Part shown: piece by piece, positions 7,063 through 17,545 of the stretch
Numbering within the stretch: position 1 is the stretch's first letter
Layout: every line of letters begins with the position of its first letter
NCBI GenBank assembly: GCA_944388605.1
Contig: CALXJJ010000001.1
Span: 1-64,000, forward strand
Length of the DNA: 64,000 nt
Source: an uncultured Clostridia bacterium
GTDB taxonomy: Bacteria > Bacillota > Clostridia > TANB77 > CAG-508
Direction: 5' to 3'
Program-made: the position numbers and the translations under genes
The notes under the pieces: generated by a model
The model's input: only the letters and a program-made list of their open reading frames with translations
What the model was told of the DNA's origin: nothing
Databases searched by the model: none

Positions 7063-8022
7063 CTATTTTATTATCCAATAGCAATTAATTGAAATAATTG
7101 ATGTTGGCATACCTTCGATTTGAATATCAAATTTTAAACTTGGCTCAACAATAGTAGAAGCATTATGTATTCTAAAACTAAATTGCCATCCATTATCTAA
7201 ATATAGTTCAACTTTATTAGTGGTACCTGGTTTTAGTTGTATATCCACTAAACGAGTAGGTAAATTAACTAATGGTATCTTAACTTTGGCTTCCTCTTTT
7301 TTACTGTTTTGATTTAATGTACCTTTCATATTAAATGTTTGTATTTGAGTTAATTTATCACTATCTATACTTATTATTTTATAAAAATCAAATGCACCTA
7401 ATAAATATTCAACCATTCTTTTTGGTAATTCTGGATATTCTTTATATGCCCTTTTTATTTCATCAATAAATGCATTTAATAATGGAACATATACATCTAA
7501 ATCCTTGTTAGGTAAATCTTTCCAAGTTGTTTTCTTATCTTTTTCTTTAGATAGATAATCAAATATTGGTTTAACATCATCCCAATATTGTTTTGAACAC
7601 TTTTTGTCATACCATTTTTCACCAAAATCAAGTGTTTTAGCTAATCTACTATGTTTTACTGCAAAATGATTATGCTTAACGCTAAATCCTATTTCCCATT
7701 TTCTTTCTTTTCTGATTGCAACTATATCTCTTACATCTCCTACTTCTCCCATTACATCAGGTTGTATTAATAATTCTACCTTATCATCATCTTTTTCAAC
7801 AATCATTGGTTCTAAATCAAAAATTGTTTTCACAATAGATTCAGCGCTTGTAATTAAATTAGTTTGTAATGATTTATCAATAGATTTCCAAGCAGTTAAT
7901 GCTGCTTCAAAAGAACTATTCAATACTATTTCTGCATCTCTATATTTTTTAATCTCTTTTTCAAATGTAATTAAACATATATATTCAAAAGCTCTTCCTT
8001 GATTATTGCTTTTATCACTCAT
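7063..8022 (-). CDS. HaeIII-family type II restriction endonuclease
   Basis: This 319-residue protein begins SDKSNNQGRAFEYICL. It carries the conserved block DVRDIVAIRKERKWEIGFS followed by VKHNHFAVKHSRLA (about 120-150), which is the core of the HaeIII restriction enzyme family. The predicted site is GGCC, by analogy and because the partner methylase is very like M.HaeIII. Its ATG directly follows the methylase stop, so the methylase is made first from the same transcript. The last residues (PTSIISINCY onward) lie in the 30-base repeat shared with 4,775-4,804, so the true C-terminus may have been altered by recombination. Confidence 0.85.
   Translation of the reverse strand: MSDKSNNQGRAFEYICLITFEKEIKKYRDAEIVLNSSFEAALTAWKSIDKSLQTNLITSAESIVKTIFDLEPMIVEKDDDKVELLIQPDVMGEVGDVRDIVAIRKERKWEIGFSVKHNHFAVKHSRLAKTLDFGEKWYDKKCSKQYWDDVKPIFDYLSKEKDKKTTWKDLPNKDLDVYVPLLNAFIDEIKRAYKEYPELPKRMVEYLLGAFDFYKIISIDSDKLTQIQTFNMKGTLNQNSKKEEAKVKIPLVNLPTRLVDIQLKPGTTNKVELYLDNGWQFSFRIHNASTIVEPSLKFDIQIEGMPTSIISINCYWIIK
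7078..7107. repeat. 30-base direct repeat, copy 2
   Basis: It matches 4,775-4,804 at 29 of 30 positions. It covers the last codons of the restriction enzyme gene. No similarity continues on either side. Confidence 0.85.
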
Positions 8023-9024
8023 TTAATTTCCCCCATTCTCCAAAGTATTTTTTATCGCTGTAGCTACCTCATAAGCTAAATTAACTGGTACAGCATTTCC
8101 GATCATTTTATATCCAACATCTGTATTTGTATAATCGAACTTGAAAGTATCAGGAAAACCTTGAACTCTAGCCACTTCTCTTACTGTCATCCTTCTATAT
8201 AATTTTTCTTTTCCTTGAACAAACCTGCAATCATTCTTACCAAATTTTATCATTTTAGGTGCTTGAGGATGAAGTTGGCATTGTCTTCCTGAAGCTTGTA
8301 CAGTAAATGCTTGTTCGTTCCATGCTTTTACTCTATTTCTACTCATAAACATAGGAGAATATGCACCAATAAAATATTCATTGTTATTTATAGCATTTGG
8401 ATTATGTTTATTTTTTTCTAATGAGGGTACAGCTGTATATTGTAAATCCCAAATTATATCTTTTAATGTTATTTTATCCTTATCATCGAATGTAGAACCT
8501 TTTGGAAAAGTAAATTTATAATTACTACCTTTTCTAAAGCCAATAAAGAATATCCTTTTTCTTTCTTGCGCCACTCCATAATCTTTTGCGTTAGCCTTAT
8601 ATATTTGAACATCATATCCAGCTTCATCAAATAGTTTTATAATATTATTAACTGCCTCTGAATGTCTATTAGCTAACATGCCATTTACATTTTCTGCTAA
8701 AAAAAATTTTGGTTTTACATATTTCAATATTCTAATATAATCATAAAATAATTTTCCTCTCTCATCATCTATTCCTCTCAGAGAGCCAGCTTCTGACCAA
8801 GATTGACAAGGTGGTCCTCCGATTATTCCATCAACATCATCTGGGAAATCTTCTTCTTTTATATTTCTAATATCGCCTTTTATTAATTTTGTATTTTTAT
8901 GATTAATTTCATATGTTTTCCATATATTCTTATCAAATTCATTTGCAATTGGAATTTCAAATCCAGCTTTTTCAAAGCCTAAATCTAATCCTCCACAACC
9001 ACTAAATAAACTTATTACTTTCAT
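8023..9024 (-). CDS. DNA (cytosine-5) methyltransferase, M.HaeIII-like
   Basis: This 333-residue protein has all C5-methylase motifs. Motif I is [16 protein letters not shown], the catalytic loop is GGPPCQSWS with Cys at about 71, motif VI is FLAENV, motif VIII is [10 protein letters not shown], and [16 protein letters not shown] and [11 protein letters not shown] are near the end. The target recognition part ([31 protein letters not shown]) closely follows M.HaeIII. It therefore probably methylates the internal cytosine of GGCC and protects host DNA from the enzyme encoded next to it. AAGGAAGG precedes the ATG. Similarity to a Haemophilus enzyme points to horizontal spread. Confidence 0.95.
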   Translation of the reverse strand: MKVISLFSGCGGLDLGFEKAGFEIPIANEFDKNIWKTYEINHKNTKLIKGDIRNIKEEDFPDDVDGIIGGPPCQSWSEAGSLRGIDDERGKLFYDYIRILKYVKPKFFLAENVNGMLANRHSEAVNNIIKLFDEAGYDVQIYKANAKDYGVAQERKRIFFIGFRKGSNYKFTFPKGSTFDDKDKITLKDIIWDLQYTAVPSLEKNKHNPNAINNNEYFIGAYSPMFMSRNRVKAWNEQAFTVQASGRQCQLHPQAPKMIKFGKNDCRFVQGKEKLYRRMTVREVARVQGFPDTFKFDYTNTDVGYKMIGNAVPVNLAYEVATAIKNTLENGGN

Positions 9025-9191
9025 CTTAATTCCTTCCTTGTATAATTAAATTGCTACCTTCTTTTATATCATAAATCCCCTTTTTTAACAATGATTTTGA
9101 AAAAATTTGTCATAAACATTACTTTTTTTTAATCATAAAAACAGCTTAATATTTATTTTAGAGAGCTAGTAATTATACTGGACCCTATATT

Positions 9192-10462
9192 CTAGTATGC
9201 TATATCATATTTAATAATGTTGTTTATTAGTTCTGAAGTCATAACCTTATCAAATACTGTTGTAACATCGTTCTTATTTTCAGCTGTACTTGATATATAA
9301 TAATTTTCTGTAGTTTCAATTCTTTTATGTCCTAATATATCAGCAACATCCTTAATTTCAACACCATTTCTTAAACATTTTGTTGCATAACTTCCCCTTA
9401 AATCATAAAATCTACAATTTTTAATTTGTAATTCATGACGTATAATTTTAAATGGATATTTAATAATATCAGTTCCTGCATAACTTCCATTTTTGCGTGT
9501 AAATACCATTTCAACGTTATTTCTATTTTTATATTTACTTTCAATTATCTTATATTCAATTATTTTTCCATATTTATTTTTTATGGGCTCTAATGAATAC
9601 TTTTTATAATTATTACCATATTTTTTCTTGTATAATTGTTGTTGTTTTTTGTAATTGCATAATGCTTTATATAAGGTATCACAAATATAAACTTCTCTAC
9701 AACTTCCTTCAGTTTTAGCTGTTCCTAAAAACCATCTTCCTTTTTCATCTTTTAATTTTGAATATACAGTTTTATTTATCATTATTAACCTATTTTTTAA
9801 ATCAATATCATTCCAGGTTAGAGCAAATACTTCTCCTGTTCTCATTCCTGTATAACATGCTGTTAAAAATGCACAAGTAAATGTTGTATTGTTTTGAAAT
9901 CTTAATAATATTCTTTCAATTTCTTCTTTCGTATAAATATGTTTTGTTCTGTTTTTTTTAACTCAAATGATAAAACTCTTGGAATTTGCAAATTTCCTGC
10001 TGGATTACCTTCAATAAATCCAAAATAGTTTGCAGCATCTCTTAATGAACTTTTTATAACTTTTTGATAATTTCTCAAAGATTCTTTATTACCTGTTTTT
10101 TGATATAATTTTAATAGTGCTTGATTTAGTAGATATGGTGTAATATTGCAAATTCTATACTTTCCAAGTATTTTCTTTATTGCATCAAATGATTCTCTAT
10201 ATCTTTTAGCAGTTGAATATTTATAGTTTATTTCAAAATATTCTTTCATCCAATAATCTAAATAGTCTGAATATGACATTTGAGCTTCTACTTTATTTTT
10301 TCCATTAATATATTCATCATAAGCTTTCATTCCTGCTAAATATGCTTCATTTTTTGTTCTAAATCCAGATTTTGAAATTCTAGTCCTCTTGTTGTTTATT
10401 TTTGCTCCTTCGAAAAAGTATTCATATACCTTTCCCCTTTTTCTTACATTAATTTTCCTCAT
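9192..10462 (-). pseudogene. Tyrosine site-specific integrase, split by a frameshift
   Basis: The N-terminal piece (9,902-10,462) holds an AP2-like arm-binding start (VRKRGKVYEYFFEGAKI) and a core-binding domain. The C-terminal piece (to 9,192) holds the catalytic domain: TGMRTGEVFAL (first Arg), YDLRGSYATKCLRNGV (second Arg), ILGHKRIETTENYY (His and the tyrosine nucleophile). The frames meet at a run of eight A near 9,961. Adding one A restores KKNRTKHIYTKEEIERIL, the normal sequence before the catalytic domain. Length would be about 420 residues, like Tn916-type integrases. The HxxR histidine is replaced by Tyr, common in this branch. It would have mobilised the island. A miscalled homopolymer is possible. 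Confidence 0.85.
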
Positions 10463-10514
10463 AATTACTACCTCCTTAATTTTTTATTTCTATTATTTGT
10501 AAACTCTAATATAA

Positions 10515-10613
10515 AAAGAAGTGTCACCCATTTTATTTAGGCTACACTTCTTTAATTTTAAGCTTTTATAAATTTTTTATTCAAGTTTGGGTGACAACCT
10601 AATTTTGTCACCA
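10515..10613 (-). terminator. secA terminator and overlapping GTGAC hairpins
   Basis: Downstream of secA on the minus strand a stem AAAGAAGTGT/ACACTTCTTT (10,515-10,524 with 10,544-10,553) is followed by a T run. Three GTGAC-type arms can pair in alternative ways: GGTGACAA with TTGTCACC (about 10,589-10,613), or TTGTCACCCA with TGGGTGACA (10,523-10,530 region). This also forms the boundary of the accessory island. Confidence 0.6.
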
Positions 10614-10650
10614 TTTTTTAAAATTTTGTAAAATGTTCTAAATATAGGTG

Positions 10651-13413
10651 CTATGCGTTCTTCCCACAACAGTTCTTGTACTTCTTTCCCGAACCACATG
10701 GACATGGATCATTTCTACCAATTTTTGGACCTTCATTTACTACAGTTTTATTCATTCCTCCTTCTTTTTCTGAATAATTTCCATCTACTAAATTAATTGC
10801 TGCATCTTGTACTGAAGCATCTGTTATTTTAGAAGTCTCTACTCTTGTGATCCCTTCTCTTTTTCTAGCATTTAATAAAAATCTTGTAACATCATATTTT
10901 ATATTTACAATCATTTCATCAAACATATCTGCTCCTTCGATCCTATATTGTACAACAGGATCTTTTTGACCATAAGCACGAAGTCCAATTCCATTTTTAA
11001 GTTCATCCATATTATCTATATGATCCATCCATTTTTCATCTACTACTTTTAAGAATACCACTCTTTCAAGTTCTCTTAAATTTTCGATTCCAAATTCTTT
11101 TTCTTTATCTTCATAAATTCTATGAGCTTTTTCTATAAGTTCAGATATTATTTCTTCTTTATTTATATGATCTTTCTTTAATGAATCTATTTCTGAGATA
11201 CCTGTAATATCCATTATTTCTTGATATAATGCTTCTTTATTTATTTTGTTTTGCTCTATACCGTCTAAATATGTACTTATAGTAAGTTCAATTACACTAT
11301 CAAATGTATTTAAAACATATTGATTTAGATTTTCTCCATCTAAAACCTTTCTTCTCTCTTTATATATAATTTCTCTTTGACCATTCATTACTTCATCATA
11401 TTGTAAAACATTTTTTCTAATACTAAAATTCCTACCTTCTACTTTTTTCTGTGCATTTTCTACTGCTTTTGATAGCATCTTTACTTGAAGAGGCATATTT
11501 TCATCTGCTCCAAGAGTATTATATATACTTGTAATTCTATCCCCGCCAAAGATTTTCATCAAATCATCATCTAATGCAATATAGAAAGTTGATTCTCCAG
11601 GATCACCTTGACGACCACTACGACCGCGTAACTGATTATCAATTCTTCTAGATTCATGTCTTTCAGTTCCTATTATTCTCAAACCACCTGCTACAATTAC
11701 CTTCTCTTTTTCGTCTTTAATTTTTTCATCATATTTTTTTACTAATTCTCTGTATTTTTCTCTTGCTTCTAATATTTCTTTATTATCTGTTTCATTGAAA
11801 GCAGTAGCTTGCTCTATTAATTCTGGTGAATATTTTAATTTACGCATTTCATCTTTAGCAAGATACTCACTATTACCACCTAACATAATATCTGTACCAC
11901 GTCCTGCCATATTAGTAGCAATAGTTACAGCTCCATATTTACCTGCTTGAGCTATTATTTCTGCTTCTTTTTCATGGAATTTTGCATTTAATACTTCATG
12001 GTGGATTCTTTCTTTTGTTAGCATTTTACTTAATTTTTCTGATTTTTCAATAGAAACTGTACCAACTAGTACTGGTTGTCCTTTTTCATGAGCTTGCTTT
12101 ATTTCTTCTATTACTGCTCTAAATTTAGCATTTTCATTTTTATATATTATATCACTATTATCTTTACGTATCATAGGTTTATTTGTAGGTATTTCGATAA
12201 CATCTAATTTATAAATCTCTTGAAATTCTGATTCTTCTGTCATTGCTGTACCAGTCATTCCAGCTAATTTATCATACATTCTAAATAAATTTTGAAATGT
12301 TATCGTAGCTAAAGTTTTAGATTCATCTGCTATTTTTACATGCTCTTTAGCTTCGATTGCTTGATGTAATCCGTTATTATATCTTCTACCATACATAATA
12401 CGCCCAGTAAATTCATCTACAATTAGTACTTCTCCATCTTTTACTATATAATCTATATCTTTTTTCATAATACCATGAGCACGAAGAGCTTGATTAACAT
12501 TATGTACTAACTCTGAATTTTCAATATCATTAAAATTTTCTAATCCAAATTCTTCTTCAGCTTTTTTTATACCTTTTACAGTTAAACTTGCAGATTTAGC
12601 TTTTAAATCTACTATATAATCATATTTTTCATTATCTTCTGCTTGTTCTAAATTTTTACTATCTTCTTCTATAATTATTTTCGGTGAAAGTTTTCTTACA
12701 AAATTATCAGCTTTTTTATATAAATCTGATGATTTGTTAGCTCTTCCTGATATAATAAGTGGTGTACGTGCTTCATCTATTAATATACTATCAATCTCAT
12801 CTATTATAGCATAATGTAATTTTCTTTGAACTAATTGATTTTTATATATAACCATATTATCTCTTAAATAATCAAATCCAAATTCATTATTTGTACCATA
12901 TGTTACATCACAAGCATATGCTTCTTGTTTTTCTCTTGGATTCATTCCATTGATAACTAGTCCCACAGTCAATCCTAGGAAACGGTAAACTTTCCCCATC
13001 CATTCACTATCTCTTTTTGCCAAATAATCATTTACAGTAATAACATGAACACCTTCACCTGTAAGAGAATTTAAATATACTGGTAATGTTGCTACCAATG
13101 TTTTTCCTTCTCCTGTTTTCATTTCTGCAATTCTACCTTGATGAAGGATAATTCCACCAATTAATTGAACATCAAAGTGTCTCATTCCTAAAACTCTTTT
13201 AGAAGCTTCTCTAACAACTGCAAATGCTTCAGGTAATATATCATCAAGAGTTTTTCCATCTTGTAATTGTTTCTTAAAATAATCTGTTTTTCCTTTTAAT
13301 TCATGATCTGATAATTTTTCCATTTCTGGTTCTAATGCATTAATTTTATCTACTAATGGTTTAACTCTTTTAACTTCTTTTTCGCTATATGTCTTAAACA
13401 ATTTAAAACTCAT
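10651..13413 (-). CDS. secA: Preprotein translocase ATPase SecA
   Basis: This 920-residue motor drives post-translational export through SecYEG. Walker A is [12 protein letters not shown] (about 97-108) and the DEAD-like motif is [20 protein letters not shown]. Helicase motifs include [15 protein letters not shown] and [11 protein letters not shown], and the C-terminal zinc SEC-C motif is [15 protein letters not shown]. It is longer than the B. subtilis protein (about 840 residues). Part of the difference lies in charged segments in the first half and between the helicase domains. A promoter lies at 13,456-13,484 and the gene seems to be transcribed alone. Confidence 0.98.
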   Translation of the reverse strand: MSFKLFKTYSEKEVKRVKPLVDKINALEPEMEKLSDHELKGKTDYFKKQLQDGKTLDDILPEAFAVVREASKRVLGMRHFDVQLIGGIILHQGRIAEMKTGEGKTLVATLPVYLNSLTGEGVHVITVNDYLAKRDSEWMGKVYRFLGLTVGLVINGMNPREKQEAYACDVTYGTNNEFGFDYLRDNMVIYKNQLVQRKLHYAIIDEIDSILIDEARTPLIISGRANKSSDLYKKADNFVRKLSPKIIIEEDSKNLEQAEDNEKYDYIVDLKAKSASLTVKGIKKAEEEFGLENFNDIENSELVHNVNQALRAHGIMKKDIDYIVKDGEVLIVDEFTGRIMYGRRYNNGLHQAIEAKEHVKIADESKTLATITFQNLFRMYDKLAGMTGTAMTEESEFQEIYKLDVIEIPTNKPMIRKDNSDIIYKNENAKFRAVIEEIKQAHEKGQPVLVGTVSIEKSEKLSKMLTKERIHHEVLNAKFHEKEAEIIAQAGKYGAVTIATNMAGRGTDIMLGGNSEYLAKDEMRKLKYSPELIEQATAFNETDNKEILEAREKYRELVKKYDEKIKDEKEKVIVAGGLRIIGTERHESRRIDNQLRGRSGRQGDPGESTFYIALDDDLMKIFGGDRITSIYNTLGADENMPLQVKMLSKAVENAQKKVEGRNFSIRKNVLQYDEVMNGQREIIYKERRKVLDGENLNQYVLNTFDSVIELTISTYLDGIEQNKINKEALYQEIMDITGISEIDSLKKDHINKEEIISELIEKAHRIYEDKEKEFGIENLRELERVVFLKVVDEKWMDHIDNMDELKNGIGLRAYGQKDPVVQYRIEGADMFDEMIVNIKYDVTRFLLNARKREGITRVETSKITDASVQDAAINLVDGNYSEKEGGMNKTVVNEGPKIGRNDPCPCGSGKKYKNCCGKNA

Positions 13414-13455
13414 TTTCGTTTCATCCTTCCTTATATTTTATAAAATTACGTTCTT

Positions 13456-13484
13456 ATCATATCACTATTAAGATTTTTTAGCAA
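13456..13484 (-). promoter_or_regulatory. secA promoter
   Basis: Minus strand TTGCTA (13,479-13,484), 17-base spacer, TATGAT (13,456-13,461). Transcription would start about 35 bases before the secA ATG. Confidence 0.6.
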
Positions 13485-13582
13485 GTATTTTTGAATAATT
13501 TTGATATGTTTTACATAGATTTAATTAGGGTTAAATATTGAAATTAATTTATTTTAATTTATATATGAATGGAGGGGGTTAC

Positions 13583-14113
13583 ATGTTTATTTGTAACTTA
13601 AAAATAAATGGAAATATTATATTTAAGACTATAATGTGTATTTTATTAATAATAGTTTTAATTATTTGTGGATTTATTATTAATAAATTAATAACTTCAT
13701 CTAAAAACCTTGATAATCAAACAATGAATATAACTACTGCTAATTACACTAATATATTAAAAACTGTACATGATGATTTATCTAATTATATTGGGCAGAA
13801 AATTAAATTTAGTGGATATATGTATAGAGTTTATGATTTTAAAGATACTCAATTTGTTTTAGCCAGAAATATGATTATTAGTTCTGACTTTCAAAGTGTA
13901 ATTGTTGGATTTTTATGTGATTATAAAGATGCCAAAATGTATAAAGATGATTCTTGGGTAGAAATTGAAGGAAAAATTACTAGAGGGGAGTACCATGGAG
14001 AAATGCCTATTATAGAAGTAACATCAATAAAGCAAATTGAAAAACCTACTGATGAATATGTTTATCCTCCAGATGAAAATTATTTAGCAACTAGTTCCTT
14101 AGTATTTGAGTAA
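13583..14113 (+). CDS. Membrane-anchored OB-fold protein similar to the YcgQ/TIGR03943 C-terminal domain
   Basis: This 176-residue protein has a transmembrane helix at about 14-35 and an external domain. YIGQKIKFSGYMYR, FVLARNMIIS, VGFLCDYKDAKMYKDDSWVE and YVYPPDENY follow the C-terminal domain of YcgQ-type proteins, which act with YcgR-type permeases. Here the usual multi-helix N-terminus is reduced to one helix. The double cysteine typical after LAR (CC in many relatives) is replaced by SS. ATG at 13,583 follows GGAGGGGG; earlier in-frame codons lack a site. No permease partner is adjacent. Function is not established. Confidence 0.6.
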   Translation: MFICNLKINGNIIFKTIMCILLIIVLIICGFIINKLITSSKNLDNQTMNITTANYTNILKTVHDDLSNYIGQKIKFSGYMYRVYDFKDTQFVLARNMIISSDFQSVIVGFLCDYKDAKMYKDDSWVEIEGKITRGEYHGEMPIIEVTSIKQIEKPTDEYVYPPDENYLATSSLVFE

Positions 14114-14133
14114 CCATAAAACTATGGTTACTC
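14108..14133. terminator. Shared terminator of two convergent genes
   Basis: A perfect 10-base stem GAGTAACCAT/ATGGTTACTC with a 6-base loop overlaps both stop codons, so each strand uses it. Confidence 0.75.
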
Positions 14134-14974
14134 AATCTAAATATTCTTTTATTTTAGGAATGTATAAAGATGTTTGTTCTGTTGCTTGCTTATATAAAGT
14201 TTTTAATTTTTCTTTATCCTTTTCTAATCTTGAAACAGTTACTTCTTTTTGTGGTCTAATTAAAAATATATTATTCATATTGTCTATATCTTTTTTTAAT
14301 TCATTATATCTTTCTGACATTGTATATAATTTATTTATTAAATTAGGATACTTTCTATATGCGAATGAATATAGAAATTTTAATTTATTTGTTATATTAG
14401 TTTTTTTATAATTCATGTCACGTGTTAATACTACTATTATTTTTTCATATCCTTGTTCTATCGCCCATTTTACTGGAACAGGAACAGACACAGCACCATC
14501 TAGATACGGTATGCCATTTATTTTTACTATACTTGATGCAAGTGGCATACTAGATGATGCCTGAGTAGCCAAAAAAATATCAGAACAGATATTTTTTTCA
14601 AAATATTCACTGTCACCTGTAATACAATTGGTTGCAACAGCTACAAACCTTTGATTCGATTTATTAAATTCTTCATAATCAAAAGGAACTAGTTTATTTG
14701 ATATTTCACCAAACAAATAATCAAACCCTATAATCCCTTTATTTTTTAACAAGGCTTTTCTACCTATATATTTAGAATCATTGCAATAATTAATATTGAT
14801 TTTTGCACTTCTACCTACTTGTTTTGAAATATAATTTAGCCCATTTAAAGCTCCTGCTGAAACACCAACAACACAATCAGCATAGATATTATTGCTTAAT
14901 AATACATCTAATACTCCAGCTGTATATACTCCTCTTAATGCTCCTCCTTCTAATACTAAAGCAAATTTTTTCAT
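14132..14974 (-). CDS. Patatin-like phospholipase family protein (YjjU-type)
   Basis: This 280-residue protein has the patatin Ser-Asp dyad: oxyanion loop EGGALRG (about 8-14), nucleophile GVSAG (about 37-41) and LDGAVSVPVP holding the catalytic Asp (about 160). The C-terminal portion fits the bacterial YjjU branch. The expected activity is lipid acyl hydrolysis; the natural substrate is unknown. The ATG at 14,974 (MKKFALV) is preferred because the conserved EGGA loop always lies close to the N-terminus. No signal peptide is seen, so it is probably cytoplasmic. Confidence 0.88.
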   Translation of the reverse strand: MKKFALVLEGGALRGVYTAGVLDVLLSNNIYADCVVGVSAGALNGLNYISKQVGRSAKININYCNDSKYIGRKALLKNKGIIGFDYLFGEISNKLVPFDYEEFNKSNQRFVAVATNCITGDSEYFEKNICSDIFLATQASSSMPLASSIVKINGIPYLDGAVSVPVPVKWAIEQGYEKIIVVLTRDMNYKKTNITNKLKFLYSFAYRKYPNLINKLYTMSERYNELKKDIDNMNNIFLIRPQKEVTVSRLEKDKEKLKTLYKQATEQTSLYIPKIKEYLD

Positions 14975-15052
14975 ATTAATCACCACATGTATTATACTAC
15001 AAAACATAGTATTTGCAAATATTATGTTTTACAAAACTTGTATGACTATTAA

Positions 15053-15481
15053 TTATTGCATACTTTGTTTTAGCATCCATAAATTTTTACTATAATCTCC
15101 TATAAGCTCATCCATTAATGTTGAAACAACATATTGTTCATTATTATCTGCTTGTTTCTTTATTTCTATAACTTGCTTTACAATATAATCAAAATCTTTT
15201 GCCACTTCTTTTATTACAGTATCACAGCACACTTTAACATTTTCCGCTTCTTGAATTTTACTAATCTTTAAATAGTCATCTAATTTTCCTAAAGGTTCTC
15301 CTCCTATTGTTAATATTAATTCTGCTATTTCGTCTATTTGTTTATTTACATCATCATAATATTCTTCCAATTTAGGATGAAGAACAAAAAATTCTTTCCC
15401 TTTAATATTCCAATGATAATTTTGTAATTTTCTATACAAAACATTTAAGTCAGCTAATAACTGATTAAGCATATTATTCAT
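15053..15481 (-). CDS. dps: Dps/ferritin-like DNA-protection protein
   Basis: This 142-residue four-helix protein has the Dps signature NYHWNIKGKEFFVLHP (about 21-36). DDVNKQIDEIAE follows, supplying the interface ferroxidase residues (His, Asp, Glu). Later helices (GKLDDYLKISKIQEAEN and the C-terminal MLKQSMQ) fit the family length. It would store iron and detoxify peroxide. The ORF can start at GTG 15,493, but ATG at 15,481 is better spaced from AAAGGA. It is probably transcribed alone. Confidence 0.9.
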   Translation of the reverse strand: MNNMLNQLLADLNVLYRKLQNYHWNIKGKEFFVLHPKLEEYYDDVNKQIDEIAELILTIGGEPLGKLDDYLKISKIQEAENVKVCCDTVIKEVAKDFDYIVKQVIEIKKQADNNEQYVVSTLMDELIGDYSKNLWMLKQSMQ

Positions 15482-15546
15482 AATAAAATGCACATCCTTT
15501 CAATTTTTTCTAAATATATTATTTCCAATTTCAAAAATAATATTCA

Positions 15547-16644
15547 TTATTCCCTATCAAATATAGCTTTCATAACACCTTTATCTATTACATTACCATA
15601 AATATTTTTTAATATAATTAGTATAATTGGTCCTATTAATAAACCTATTACACCAATTACTTTAAATCCTGTATACATTGCTATTAATGTGAATATTGGA
15701 TGAATTCCAATCTGATGACTAACAATTCTAGGTTCTACAAATTGTCTTACTACTGACATAATAATCCATAAAATTAAAATTGCAATTGCTAATTTATAGT
15801 CACCATTAAAAGCTACAATTACAGCCCATGGAATCATTGCTGTGCCAGAACCGAATATAGGTAATGCATCAATAAAACCAATTAATAGAGCTGCTATTAA
15901 TGGATATCTTACATTAAATCCCATAATAGCAATTATATATAAACCAACAACAGAAATAACGAATGAAATTAATACAAGTGTTGCTTCTGCTTTTAAATAA
16001 CATCCAAGTGCTTTTATTAAATCTTTAATATGCTTACTCAATCTTTTTACCCACAATTCTGGTAAATGGTGTTCTATTTGATCTAACATATATATTTTGT
16101 CAGTACATATAAAATAAAGAGCCAATAAAGTTATTACAACATATACTCCAATAGTTGGAATTGAAGTAATTGCTGTTACTACATTTGTTAATATAGTTTT
16201 TATCCAAACAGATGCAGTATCCAAAAATCCTTCAGCAGACTTTTGTAATGTTTGAGTTAGTTCTTCTGGGATTTTTAATTGTGATACATCTACCTTGTTA
16301 GTAATATTTTGGATTGTATTATATGCTTTTTCAATATAAATATTTAGATTATTTAATAAATTTGCGGACTCAGATATTAATGTACTTATTCCTAATACAA
16401 GCAAACCAATTATAATTAATATAGATATTGCAAATATAATTATACTACTAGTTTTTCTTTTCAATTTAGTTTTCTTCATTAAAAACTTTATAATAGGCTC
16501 TAATAATAATGCTATTATGAAAGCAATTAAAAATGGCATATAAAATACAGAAAGCTTAAAGGCACCATATATTAATATTATACTAAATATGAGTATTAAT
16601 ATCTTTCTAAAAACCTTTGTCCAATAATTCATGTCTATAATCAT
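15547..16644 (-). CDS. AI-2E family transporter
   Basis: This 365-residue protein has about eight membrane helices. The first two lie at residues 13-50, followed by one at 65-88. A soluble domain (about 90-150) and the conserved C-terminal block follow: ALPIFGSGTAMIPWAV, then VEPRIVSHQIGIHP and FKVIGVIGLLIGPI. This is the PF01594 layout (YtvI, PerM and TqsA relatives). Members export or move small molecules or ions; the substrate cannot be told. The upstream stretch to 16,986 is occupied by a dispersed repeat. Confidence 0.9.
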   Translation of the reverse strand: MIIDMNYWTKVFRKILILIFSIILIYGAFKLSVFYMPFLIAFIIALLLEPIIKFLMKKTKLKRKTSSIIIFAISILIIIGLLVLGISTLISESANLLNNLNIYIEKAYNTIQNITNKVDVSQLKIPEELTQTLQKSAEGFLDTASVWIKTILTNVVTAITSIPTIGVYVVITLLALYFICTDKIYMLDQIEHHLPELWVKRLSKHIKDLIKALGCYLKAEATLVLISFVISVVGLYIIAIMGFNVRYPLIAALLIGFIDALPIFGSGTAMIPWAVIVAFNGDYKLAIAILILWIIMSVVRQFVEPRIVSHQIGIHPIFTLIAMYTGFKVIGVIGLLIGPIILIILKNIYGNVIDKGVMKAIFDRE

Positions 16645-16753
16645 ATATCATAGATTCCTTCCTTAAAAATACTATTATATTGTATATATATGACCACTCC
16701 ATTATATGTAGAAGCAAGATATATATTAGATGAAGAAAGGATTTATATCTTGC

Positions 16754-16982
16754 TTTTATACAATAGGAAAGTCATCCTTTCCTATTGTATAAAAGTCGCT
16801 ACGCTCCAACGAATGCACACAATTTTACTTGCGTAAAATTGGCGCAGAACAAATTTACGGAAAGCCAAAGAGAAAGTTTAAAATTAGTACAAATTATAAG
16901 GCTTTCCGATTTGTTCTATTTACTAAAAAGCCAATGAAAAAATTAAAAATAGTATAATTTTTAAGGCTTTTTAATTTGTTCT
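16754..16982. repeat. Dispersed modular repeat, copy A (with doubled module 1)
   Basis: Order on the plus strand: hairpin TTTTATACAATAGGAAAG/CTTTCCTATTGTATAAAA (16,754-16,794), module 2 from GTCGCTACGCTCCAACGAAT to GTAAAATTGG, then module 1 with arms GAACAAATTTACGGAAAGCC and GGCTTTCCGATTTGTTC. A second, diverged module 1 follows directly (AAAAAGCC ... GGCTTTTTAATTTGTTC, to 16,982). The copy fills the 340-base gap between the AI-2E gene and the CBS gene. Confidence 0.85.
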
Positions 16983-16985
16983 TTG

Positions 16986-17423
16986 CTACTCAGCATTTTT
17001 AGTTTGATTTGAACAAATGTCTTTTAAAGTAGTACACACATCATTTTTGTTTATATCACTAGCTTGAGATATATCACCTAAAGTTAATATTCCAACAATT
17101 TTGTTATTATCAACAATAGGAATTCTTCTAATTTTTTCTGTAGACATTATATTTTCAGCTTCTTTTACATCAGTATCTGAGCTACAGCAATATACATTAC
17201 ATGTCATAATATCACTTGCTTTTGTTGTATTTATATCTTTATCACATGCAACAGCTCTTAGTAATAAATCTCTATCTGTAATAATTCCAACTACTTCCTT
17301 TTGTTCATTACAAACAGGTACACATCCAATATGATTATCACTCATAATTTTTGCACATTCTTTAATAGAAGTATTTGGATTTATACTTTCTACTTCTTTA
17401 CACATACATTCTTTAACTTTCAT
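16986..17423 (-). CDS. Tandem CBS-domain protein, cysteine-rich
   Basis: The 145 residues hold two CBS domains (about 1-60 and 72-130) with the typical GIITDRDLLLRAVA and RRIPIVDNNKIVGILTLGDIS blocks. CBS pairs bind adenosine nucleotides and regulate partner proteins. There is no fused effector domain. Eight to ten cysteines (such as ECMCKE, TCNVYCC and the C-terminal DICSNQ) are unusual for the family and may bind metal or sense redox state. The start at 17,423 has an AAAGG site; the ORF extends further without support. Confidence 0.88.
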   Translation of the reverse strand: MKVKECMCKEVESINPNTSIKECAKIMSDNHIGCVPVCNEQKEVVGIITDRDLLLRAVACDKDINTTKASDIMTCNVYCCSSDTDVKEAENIMSTEKIRRIPIVDNNKIVGILTLGDISQASDINKNDVCTTLKDICSNQTKNAE

Positions 17424-17545
17424 AAATCTAAACCTACCTTTCACTAGTACACTATTTTAAGTATACATTATTATTATTGACAAAAAAATAAAAGATATAC
17501 ATAAAGGCATAATCTTTTATTTACAATTTTTTGTATGAATCTAAA

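Noticed and set aside
10515-10613. Riboswitch or attachment site in the secA-integrase gap
   Set aside because: The GTGAC arms form alternative hairpins but match no riboswitch core I know, and no copy of the sequence was seen at the other island edge.
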